NCBI GenBank assembly: GCA_032158295.1
Contig: CM063245.1
Span: forward strand, 3,830,700-3,894,699
Origin: Pycnopodia helianthoides
Lineage: Eukaryota > Echinodermata > Asteroidea > Forcipulatida > Asteriidae
DNA: 64,000 bases
Direction of reading: 5' to 3'
Of this stretch, positions 23,601 to 35,600 are shown one piece after another. Numbering within the stretch: position 1 is the first letter of the stretch; the number at the start of each line of letters is the position of its first letter. Below the pieces are notes generated by a model. It worked only from the letters and a program-made list of their open reading frames with translations, was not told the origin of the DNA and ran no database searches. Both the position numbers and the translations under genes were made by a program.

Positions 23601-26600
23601 GACTTCACTCTGATATTCAGAAGAAAAAAAAATATGAATAAACAACGCATGGATTAAAGGAACATTACAGAATTGGTAATTGTAAAATATACTTTTGATC
23701 ACAGATTTACATAAAACTTACACGGTCTAATGATGATGATAGTAAAAAACATCCCATGAAATATTTCTGTCTGAAATGCCATATTTGATGAGAAATGAAT
23801 AAACTAATTTTCCGATTGAAGTTTATCGCTCAGTGAGCGTTTTATTCATGTGTTGAACCTATATGATTTCACGCAAATGTGTAATCGGTTTTTCACTATT
23901 TTCTCGTGACCCAGATGGCCGATCGATCTCAAACTTCTACAGGTTTGTCAGTTTATGTATATGGTGGACTACATAAAGTGCTTACACTGCCAGCAACTGT
24001 TTTGTTAGCAAAAACCAATTCTGTAACGTTCCTTTAAGTGAACAAGAGAGAGGATTTAAACGTGTGTATTGTGATGGAGAATTGGACTGATTGTGGGATG
24101 GAGGTCCAGATTCCTGGACCTGCTACCTGCTACCTGGGCCCAATTTCATAGAGCTGCTAAGCACAACAATTTGCTTAGCATTAAATTTCTTCATTGATAA
24201 AGACAGGATCGCCAACCAAATTTCCACGTGATTTTCAGGATAAGCAAACAACAGCTGAATACCAGTAACGAGCAGTGTGCAACACATGGAAATTTGGTTG
24301 GTAACCCTGTTTTTATCAAGGAAGAAATTTCATGCTAAGCAAATTGTTGTGCTTAGCAGCTCTATGAAATTGGGCCCTGCCACAGATCTCCTGCTTTCTT
24401 TGCAGTGCTGGGAATACGTAGGTTGCCCTGGGAGTGTTAGTTTCTTTGTGTCGGTATTGTGAGATCCAGTGATATGTATTAGTTGTACACGTTACACAAC
24501 TCTTCACAACTGTAGTTTGCTTACTATAAAGCTAAAAATGTGAATAACCACAGCCGCACGAATGCGATGCCCGAATGCAATGCAACTCCTGTTCCGGTCC
24601 CCCGACTGTCTTTAAACAGCACACCACGCTCTCACCCAAGGAAGCACACAAACGCTCGTTTCCACAGTCCCACACACACCGCTATTCCACACACCGCTAT
24701 CACCCACAATCCTAGCCCGTGAGCCGTTAGGCTCACAGCCTTGACAATCTTGTACACTTCCGGGTCTTGCGGTTATGGTATTTGCATATCCACTCACCCC
24801 CCCATTTTCCACGGATTTGCGAAGAAAAACAATGAAACACATAAGACCCGGAAGTGTACAAGATCGTCAAGGCTGTGAGCCTGACGGCTCACGGGCTAGG
24901 ATTGTGGGCGATAGCGGTGTGTGGACAATAGCGGTGTGTGTGTGTGGGGCTGTGTACAGGCGCTGTGTGTGTGCATGGTGAGAGTGCGGTGTGCTATTTT
25001 TTTAGAGTCAGTCGGGGGACTGGGGTTGTATCACATTCGGGCGGCTGAGGTTTTAGTATCCTTGCTCTATGGTTTTAGGCGGAGTACTTGTCTACACAGC
25101 CTTGATATCAAGGCTCACTTCAGCGGTGAATGAGCCTTACTGCTTTGGTGCGATTCGAACCCAGAACCCAAGTGATTCTAGAGAAGATGTCTTACCACTA
25201 GACCACATAGCATGCCCATTGGAATCCTGGTGAGGGCTGTGGGTTAGAATCCCACCAGAGTAGTATGAGGATTATTTTCTGCAGGACTTGGGAAAGCACT
25301 GAGTATACAGTGCTTTATCACACATCGGTGTAAAGCATAACCAAAATAACGAGTAGTTTGTTATCGTGGAAATCAAGGGAAAATTTAAAAACTCAGAGCG
25401 CAACCTTCACTGTAGCCTTTTTTTTAGTTAGATGGAAGTCAGTCAAATCTTGCAGCCATTTTTTAAGGTACTCTATCTCTGGCTTCCCCAAGCTTAGTGT
25501 CAAAATCTGCCCAAGAAGAGTCAGGGCTACAGGGCACTGCTATCGCCACCCTGACCTTTCAGCCAGCAAGCTTGTCCTCTGTGAGCCCAAACAAGGTCGA
25601 GCCCAAAGAGGACGAAGTCACCTTGGCTCAATTTCATAAAGCCTGTAAGCATAAAAAAAAACGCTAAGCACAGGACAGGTTACCAGCCAACATTCCATAA
25701 AATTTACATTGTTTCAACTGGTGCCCAACTCATTGTCTAAGCAGTACTTTCTGCTAAACAGCTTTATGAAATTGGGCCCTGACCTATGTGGACATACTAA
25801 GAAGGGACACTGGGTTTGTGACAGCAGATGAAATATCTACATGCATGAGGGACAAAAAAAGATCTGGGGACAACTCTGTCGTGACATCTTATATAGCGCT
25901 CATATTCGTCACTCATATCCGTGACGCTCAAGGCGCTTCAACAGTCAGTATTTTCCTACAAGGTATATATGTGGAGCTACTTTTTGAAGTTTGAGACCTA
26001 TTCCTTTACATAGCACAATGTAATGGTTTACAAGGTGCTGTGGCACAATATGCTGCCAATCAAACCAGGAACACCGGGGCGAACCCCTTCTCTTTTCGAT
26101 AAGTGTACTGGGTTCTTTTACGTGCATTACACAACACACGGGACCAACGGCTTTACGTCCCATCCGAAGGATGAAGCAATAATGGTTAAGTGTCTTGCTT
26201 AAGGACACAAGTGTCACGACTGGGACTCGAACCCACACTCTGCTGAACAGAAACATCAGAGCTTGAATCCGGTGCTCTTATCCGCTCGGCCACGACACGC
26301 CATAGAAGAACTTTCAGGTACAAGCCGTTTCTGGCCGCTATCATGATCTCTAAAAGATGAAACAAGAGACCGATACAAAGCCACATACACCACTGCCAAA
26401 CGGTCTTACCTGGTGGTTGTAGATAAAGATGGGACTCTGATCTGGATTGATGGTAGCGAACACAAGGAACGTTTCATTCTCGATGTGGACAAACTCAACG
26501 GAAGAAGCCCCTGCAAGGAATCAAGTAGAAACACACAAACAAAGAGTTGAAAGGAGAGGTACTTACTGACCAACACGATAATAATAATAACAACATTTAT

Positions 26601-29600
26601 ATAGCGCTTAATACAGGCGTTTCTAAGCGCTGATATATATTTTTTCTGCCAGGTATATGGAGCTACGTTTTTGAAGTATGAGGCCTAATAATTTATAGCA
26701 CCATGTAATGGTTTACAAGGTGCTGTGGCGCAATATGCTGCCAATCAAACCAGGAACACCGGGGCGAACCCCTTCTCTTTTTGATAAGTGTACTGGGTTC
26801 TTTTACGTGCATTACACAACACACGGGACTAACGGCTTTTCGTCCCATCCGAAGGACGCAGCAATAATGGTTAAGTGTCTTGCTTAAAGACATAAGTGTC
26901 ACGACCGGGACTCGAACCCACACTCTGCTGATCAGAAACACCAGAGCTTGAGTCCAGTGTTCTTATCCGCTCGGCCACGACACGCCACGATGGCCTGGAC
27001 TCCAGTTCCAGGTGCTATCAGAGAGGAGGGTCTGGTTCCAGTACTCGTTTCCGTGAGCATAATTGCTTTGCCCTTCAGATTTGTCATAAATCAGTGTGTA
27101 AAACATGTGCGCCACGCTAACAATTTAAACCGGAACTAGCTGTATTCAAAAGCTGTCAAACGTTCTTGTAAAATTAGAAGGACAAATCTTTTGCAGAACC
27201 TATTATATATATTTCATGTGTTGATAATTGTTTTGTTGTTTGCTCTTGAATATAAACTGTTTTACGTACTAATTACAATCGACACATTTGTAAACAAGTA
27301 GAATTTAACATAATATGTTATTATTATAATTATTATCAAGTAATGAACCACAAGGGAAACTGACTGGGTAAATTTCAAATAGTTTGGGGTTGAACAAAGA
27401 AAAATTGACTAGAGCGGGATTTGAACCAACGACCTCCGGATTAATGACCGGCGCTCTACCAACTGAGCTATCTAGCCCTATGTTGGTGGTCTCCCTATTT
27501 TGTCAATATCTTTGTAAGCTCTGGTGTTTCTGTTCAGCAGAGTGTGGGTTCGAGTCCCCGTCATGACACTTGTGTCCTTAAGCAAGACACTTATTAACCA
27601 TTATTGCTGCATCCTTCGGATTGGACGTAAAGCTGTTGGTCCCGTGTGTTGTGGGGAGGAACCCAGTGCACTTATCGAAAAGAGAAGGGGTTTGCCCCGG
27701 TGATCCTGGTTTGATCGGCAGCATATTGCGCCACAGCACCTTGTAAAACATTACTTCAAAAACGTAGCTCCACAATACCTTGCAGGAAAATACTGAATGT
27801 TGATTGTAAAGCGCATAGAGAATTAAGTATTAATTATTATGCGCTATATAAATTGAAAGTTATTATTATTATTAAACATCTACCGTTATTATATTCATCT
27901 TTTCCTCACCTCCAAGGGTAAAGTTTTGTACTTGATGGAAGAGACCGTCCTCTCCCTGCAAGTAGAGGAAGGATTCAGCGGTGGTTCTGGCGTTAGCCTG
28001 AATGAGGTAGAGGTCCGCTCCGATGAACGTTGTATCAATCTCTCTGGTCTCCATGGCGTCCAATCGCTGAAGCTCCACAAACTGGCCGCCGTTGTAATAG
28101 AAGATCCCATTAGTCACTTTGGAGTCTGTGTTTGGGATATAAAAAAAAAACGGATAAAAGAGGGGGCTAAAAGGTCAGATTCAACTTGAATGTTGGCCAA
28201 ATATGGGAAGAAGAAGCCATGTTGGCCAAATTTGTTGTGGTTTGGCAATTGTTTGCCAATTAATTACTTTGGGCGTGGTGCCCAGTAATGATTGAGGTCA
28301 CGTGCACACTTGGTAGAAGAAGCCAAGTACTGGCCAAAGTTGTTGGATGTGTTGTGGGAAGAAGAAGCCAAGTACTGGCCAAAGTTGTTGGATGTGTTGT
28401 GGGAAGAAGAAGCCAAGTACTGGCCAAACAATGGTGTGGATCAGGTGTATCTTCTTTTTAAGTGGGTGAATGGTTAGCCATAAGTTTTTCGGCAACCTTC
28501 ACAATTTGTTTTGGCAATAAAAAACAGTTTTCAGAGGCTGTGGCAATCAATCAAAAAAAGTAAATAAATAAAAAATAAATAGAGTCCTTGTGAAAATGGC
28601 GAATAACTGTCCAAGTTCTTAGCTGTTCGTAGCTGTTTGGCATTTGGGATCTTTTTACTCCAATCTGAAGAGATTGGATAACAGTACCCTTATTCTATTA
28701 TACCATCATTGGAAATATCCGGTCTTTCTCTTTCCAATGATAAGCTTGGGTTATGGACGGTGAACACGGACAAAACTACAGCTTTATTACAAATGGTTTT
28801 TGTGCTCAGGTCTGTGTGCTTTGTTTGTGTGTAAGCTTGGTTGATTAAAGTTTGCCAACGGCAAGGAAGGGGTGGTATACGAGTGCAGTCGACTTAAGTC
28901 GCCAATGGTTTAGTCCTGATTGGTGACGTTCATTTTGTTTAACATAGTACGATATCCCAACACGAATTACTGTCCGCAACACGAATTACTGGAGAAGAGA
29001 TATCTGTATCACACAAACATCTGGATCAAACGTGTCAGATTTATAGACTTGCCCAGTCCTTCCGAGTCAGCCTCCCAAACAGTCAATAGAGCGCCCTCTA
29101 CCGGTGGCTAATACAAAAAACAGCGTCGCCAATCAAGACTACCAGGAAAGGGTTAATGCACAGGGCCCAATTTCATAGAGCTGCTAAGCACGAAAATGTG
29201 CTTAGCATAAAATTTCTTCCTTGATAAAAACAGGATTACCAACCAAATTTCCATTTGTTGCATATTGCTTGTTAATGGTATTCAGCTGTTGTTTGCTTAT
29301 CCTGAAAATCACGTGGAAATTTGGCTGATCTGTTTTTATCAAGGCAAAAATTTCATGCTAAGCAAATTTTTGTGCTAAGCAGCTCTATGAAATTGGGCCC
29401 TGGTTGTTAAAAGAATAATGTTGCTTTATTTTGTGTCCACAAAGGATTACAGGTCAAGGCATTCGCTCGTCCCAGCGCCTTGCCTTAAAACCAAAGGCGC
29501 TGGGATGGGCAAACGTATCGTTAACGTTAATGCTCAGTCCCATGCTCAGTCCCATCATGCATCACACTCACACTGCAAGCACTGCACGCATGACGTACTT

Positions 29601-32600
29601 CTGAACAAGAATCTGTGCAAGCTGATTAGCCCATCCCAGCGGTCCTGGATGGCCGCTGGGGCCGAGCAAAGTCAAGGCAAAACTTTGAAATTCTTACCTC
29701 CAGCACACGGATTGATACCTTCATTGGCCAGGGCAAGGTACTGCGTCTCTCCACTCACAAATGCATGCCAGCGATATGCGCCGTTCGATGGGAGCGCAGC
29801 TAAAAAAACAGTCAAACAAACCAATGAAAGTCAATGCGCCGTATTTTTGACCGCGTGAGGGCGCTCTCAAAAACATTTTTATCACTTCCGGGGGTATAAC
29901 TTTTCGTCTGCTCAGCTACCTGTGTACAGTTTAGCATCGGCGTTCTGTCACTTCTGTGCGCAAGAGAGTTTAGAAAGTGCTTCTAGAATCTAAGGTAATA
30001 ACTGCTCCTTTAAAGGTCTTATTTTTCGTGATGGATATGACGTCTGGTAGTAATGTGTTTTAGTCATTAACTGTCTGGAGGAAGTATTTGAAGCAGTTTT
30101 TGTTTTCAGAGAACAGTTGTTTCTATAAGTATAAAGTGGAAAGGATGAGCCACGCTTAACTGCCAGTTCTGATATTTTTAAAGATCAGATGCAGGGCTCT
30201 TTATTTCTTTAAAGGAGCCGTTATTAATCCACCTTAGATTCTAGAAGCACTGACTAAACTCTCTCACGCACAGACGTGACAGAACGCCGATGTTAAAACT
30301 CTACACAGCTACCTGAGCAGACGATAATCGCTTGAGTTTTACCCCCGGAAGTGATACGATTATTTTTTAGAGCGCCCATCACGCGGTCAAAAACACAGCG
30401 CATTCTTACTACATGCACCCACTAGACATGGGACCTTTAAAAAAAAGCATAAAATTAACTCTCATTTTGGTTTAGGATCTGTCAGCTGTATTCGAGGCCC
30501 TGCAATTTCTTCATCATCAAGATTTTCATGACCCTTGTCATTATGTTTATACTGAAATGCATGTATTAAAGGCCCTGTACACTATTGGTAAGATCGAAAA
30601 ACACAATGTTCACAGATTCACACATAACTTACATGATTTAAAGTAAGTAATGGTAGAAAGGGTTCCTTAAAATATTTCTGCCTAAAATGCTATCGTTTCT
30701 GAGAAACTAGTAAAACAATAGTAATTATCGCGCGCGATAATTTGAAAAAACAGAAAACACATAAGATCTCTTTTCACTATTTTCTCGTGACCTCGATGAC
30801 CAATTGAGCTCAAACTTTCACAGGTTTGTTTGTTCATGCATATGTTTAATCACACAAAATGGGGAACACTGATTTTGAGCTGTTACCAAAAGTGTACAAT
30901 ACCTTTAAGGGGAAAAATTTATGTTTCAGGTGAGATTGGTTGATCAGGTGAAGTCTAGGGTTTGGCTTGTCAACAGGGCCCAATTTCATTTCATGGCTCT
31001 GCTCCCCGCTGAATTTTGACACAGAAACATTGACTCCCAAACTGGCGCAACCAAGATTATTGTAAAAAGTAAACTAGTAAACTTGCGGGTACAGCCACGT
31101 GTAAATCTCCCTTGGGAGGAGTGTTGGCTCTGAAACAAGCTGGTGTGGTCTTGATGTTTTCAACAGTATAGACCATGTGACCTGTGACATTACATGTTTA
31201 CAAAAGAGCCACAGAGCCTGGACTTCATATAGGCACAGTTTGTACACAGCTCAATGGAAGAATACAACATTGCACTGTCTGATTTTTCTCAACTTTTGAT
31301 ATGAAGAAAGGCGGGACATTTCAAAAGCTGTACAGCTGTTGCTTTTGCAAGTCTTGGACTGATGTGAAAATTATGACACAAAATGTAAATGTTCCCATAT
31401 GGCCTGTGTAGTATCTTGCCCGTCAGGAAACGCATTAGAATGTACAAGGTCACCACTCTGTAAACAAAGGTAACATGGTCTATACTCTGCTCGTCTTCAA
31501 GAGAAACAGATTATTGACAATGTAGTCAGGTGATATATATTCGGTTTGCGGTAACACCATGTGTATAAATATCTACTTTGCTGTGTAGATTTGTTCTTTA
31601 GAGAACTTGTCTTGCTATTTATTCTACTACCGCGGAGTAGATTTTTCGGAATTCGGGAGACTTCTCAGTTCTGAAAAGAACTGTCCTGCTTATTAACTAC
31701 TACCTGGGCGGGAGGTAGGAAATCGGCCTGGGGTCAATTTCACAAAACTCTTCCTAACTTAGGACTAGTCCTAGGCAATGCTATGAGATAGGACTAGTCC
31801 TAAGTTAGGACCAGTACTTAGGACTAGTCCTAGGCAATGCTATGAGATAGGACTAGTCCTAAGTTAGGACCAGTACTTAGGACTAGTCCCATATCTTAGC
31901 ATTGCCTAGGACTAGTCCTAAGTTAGGAAGAGTTTTGTGAAATCGACCCCCGGACTACTACTTTAGCTTTGTGGATCGGGGGGACTTCTCAAGTGTAGTC
32001 AAGTGAATCGGGTCAATACAAACCTAACTCCTGGAATGTAAAGGCAGTGCTATTCCATGTGTAGATGTAGCTATCCACGCACAGGTTGTGGACATTGTCG
32101 GCGTTGATGGCTAGAGCCAGGTGTTGAACCCCGTCCAGTAGGAATGCCTCAAAGCTCTCCACCCGAAAAGTAATCTCTTGTATCTCAGAGACGTGGGTCA
32201 AAAATGCCAAAGCATCTGAAAGTAGACAGGACAACAGAGGGCGTTTTCTGATAATAATCATTTTGGGGTTGAACAAAGAAAAATTTACTACTACTGATGA
32301 AACAAAACATTTATACAGCGCATATTGCAGGAGCCTCTATGAGCAACACAAAACATAAAACAATGAAAAATATGAAGCAGTTTGTTACAAAAATGTAGAT
32401 TCAAACAAGTCGGTCCCTTGAAAATCTTGACAGAGTCAGCTCGGAGAGTATGAGCTGGTAAGTCATTCTATTATGAAGGTGCAGTGAAGTTGAAGGCTCT
32501 TTGACCATAGAATTTGGTGGGAACAGTAGCTTGCGTCGATAAGGATTGGCCAGTAGAACGAAGAGGATGAACGGGACTAGAGCGGGACTTGAACCTGCGA

Positions 32601-35600
32601 CCTCCGGATCAACGTACCGGCGCTCTACCATGACTGAGCTATATAGCCCTAATTTTTAGGTTAACAAGGTATACCATATTGAGGCCTATTGAACCCTTCA
32701 GTGCTCCCAGGTCGCCCTGCTTGCGCTGCAATGGGAACTTCAGAATAAAGCAGAAAATTTACGCTCAGGTCACTCAAATTGAGAAATCGTGTGAATTGCC
32801 ACGACGACAAAACAATGATCATGTCCCGTTCGTCCTCTTCGTTCTACTGGCCAATCCTTACTGACGCAAAGTATATTAGTGGCATGTCGTGGCTAGTTCA
32901 CCGGACCCAAGCTCTGGTGTTGTCAGCAGCACAGTGTGGGTTTGAATCCCAGTCATGACACTTGTGCCCTTGAGCAAGGCACTTAACCATAATTGCTTCG
33001 TAAAAATTTGGGAAGGTAGTGCATTCTGCTCTACCAGCCAGGCTCCTAGTGGATGATACCCATGCCTACATCCTTATGACTGTGAAGGGGGTAACCCTGT
33101 TTCAGCCCCCAGGAGTAGGTGGCAAAGTGCCCCTGGTGTCAGTTGATTTGGGTCAACAGCCCAAATCAGTTAAGTGTAGCCCTCGATCACCTTGAAGTGG
33201 CCGTTCGGCCTTGTGAGTAAGGCGATATCTCAAAAAAAAAAAAAATTCCATGATCAATCAGCGATGATGACTCCGGGACGTAGACACAAATGCGATCACA
33301 ATGCATGGTGGCATCATTTTGACGTAACGGTTCAAGACAAAGTGTGTATTTAGCTTATATTTTTCATTGTACAAGATTGTCAAATTGAAACATGTCGTTT
33401 GTAGTCCATTCGGCGGTGGCCATTTTGGTGCTTACTTTTTCGCACGCTGATTGGCTATAACCACAACCTAAATGTAACTATAATGCAAAAGCTTACCACG
33501 CACAGACCATAAGACATAGCAACACTGTACTACAGTCTGACGAATTCAAGCACACAAAAAACTATGCTTACCAGAATAAGGTTAGCAGCCAAAATACAGA
33601 GCCACTTGATTCATCTGTGACTGGTATCCTGCTCATTTTTGCTTAGCAGAAAAAAGTTGTTCAGCACTCTTTGAGTATTTACTTTTAACCAGGAAAGAAT
33701 GTGTACCACGGCTCAATTTCATAGAGCTGCTTAAGCTAAGCAAAACTATGCCTACCAGAATAAGGTTAGCAGCCAAAATTCAATGCCACAGGTATCATCT
33801 GTGACTGGTATCCTGCTAAATTTTTCAAAACAGATTTTTTTTTTTTTTAGCCGTCTGTGCTGCTTAACAGGTTGACTGCCGGTCATTATATTCGTAGTGC
33901 ATTCCCATTTGCAAAGTGCAGTGCGCATGTGCGCATACCAAATAGGTACTATACACGCAAAGAAATTAACATGCACATTCTAAGGTCGATGTCCTCACCA
34001 GTGCCAGGAAGCATACATGTTGCGTGCTAAGTGATGCCAGTGTATTTAAATAACAATACAAGCCCTTTCATTCACTACAAGTATACTCGTAGTGGCAGAA
34101 TCCGTCTAACCTGTTACTAAGAATATATTCAAAGGCGGCAGTCAACGTGTTAAGCTGTTCTGTGAAATTGGGCCCTCATGAACAAATTTGAACAAGGATG
34201 TTTATGTTCCCTGGTTACTTACTAGAATATAAATCCTGCAGCCCGTCTACTGCTTTACACTGGTCCCCTGCGATCAGCAAGATGTTCCCGATGTCTCTCC
34301 AGACCCGCTCCCGCAGAGCCTCGTGCATTCTCCACAGCCCCGACAGCGAAATCCCGTCAAAGAGGGCAGCGGAGACATTCTGTGCGAAGGTCACATGGCC
34401 CTGAAAGGTCAGCCCGTCGTGGACGGCCTCGTCCCCGGAGAGCGTGGCTCGGTCCTGCATGAGGTCCGAGAGGGTAACTCCACCCACTGTCCCTGGATAC
34501 CAAAGCGTAGTAAGAAAGGCCTTTAACAATTGCATTATACACCAACATGCAATAGCAATTCCTTGGAGCACCCAGGACAGAACTTCTAAGTTGTCCAATT
34601 TTGATTCTGAATTTATAAATTTTGTTTCCCAGCATAACTATTGCTACGATTTTGAATTGATTTCAATGAGACTCAATACACATTTCCATCTAAAGTAAGA
34701 TCTTGTTGAGCCCAGAGCATGCCTGAAGTAATATTTTTTGCAGTGCGCTTGCTTTATGAAGGGTAGCTTCGAAGGAGATGAACAGAAATCCAGAAGTACC
34801 AAGACCTGGCCAGGGAACTCCGTAAGGTTTGGCAGGTGAAAGTGAAAGTAGTCACTGTGGTGGTTGGAGCCCTCGGCACCATTTCAAAGGCGCTGGGGAA
34901 ACATCTACAATCCCGGCCGAAATGCTTGGGCCACCCGTTCCATAACGTTACGATAACCATACAATAACCATTCCCTGTCTCCCCCGTCCCCCGTTCCCCC
35001 CGCTCAATGTTGACTGGAACGCAGAAGACCGTGCAACAATGTGATTCAACATTGAAAGGGGGCAGGGGGGGCCCCAACGAGATATGGCCGGGATTGTAGA
35101 TCAAATAGGCACGACTGTGAGGGTAGATAAGCTACAGGAGGCAGCGCTTTTGGGAACAGCGAGAATCCTGGGAAAGACCCTCAAGATCTAAGGCTACGGG
35201 ACGCAGCCTGACTCAAGGAGTAATTACCGGCACAAAGGAAAACTCTGATCTTTCTTTTGCATGCTGTGATAAAATAAACTAATAATAAAACCCTTAATAT
35301 AGTGCCAAATGCCCGAAGGCCTCCGAGTGCTTTACATAAAAAGAAGCAATAAACTAAAATACAAAGTACTAATGAACAAAGATTTTTATTTAAAGGCCCT
35401 GTACACTATTGGTAAGATCGAAAAACACAATGTTCACAGATTCACACATAACTTACATGATTTAAAGTAAGTAATGGTAGAAAGGGTTCCTTAAAATATT
35501 TCTGCCTAAAATGCTATCGTTTCTGAGAAACGAGTAAAACAGTAGTAATTATCGCGCGCGATAATTTGAAAAAACAGAAAACACATAAGATCTTTTTTCA

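Noticed and set aside
27397..27476. tRNA gene candidate on the minus strand
   Set aside because: A- and B-box-like motifs and an acceptor stem can be drawn, but the anticodon arm is one base short and the same unit with the same non-tRNA flanks occurs at least five times in the window. It is a SINE head.
28292..28477. 15-residue protein repeat AKYWPKLLDVLWEEE
   Set aside because: Product of a 45-base intronic tandem repeat; no start context, splice link or conservation clue.
29418..29858. 146-codon plus-strand open frame
   Set aside because: It spans a hAT-like MITE and the antisense of exon 21.
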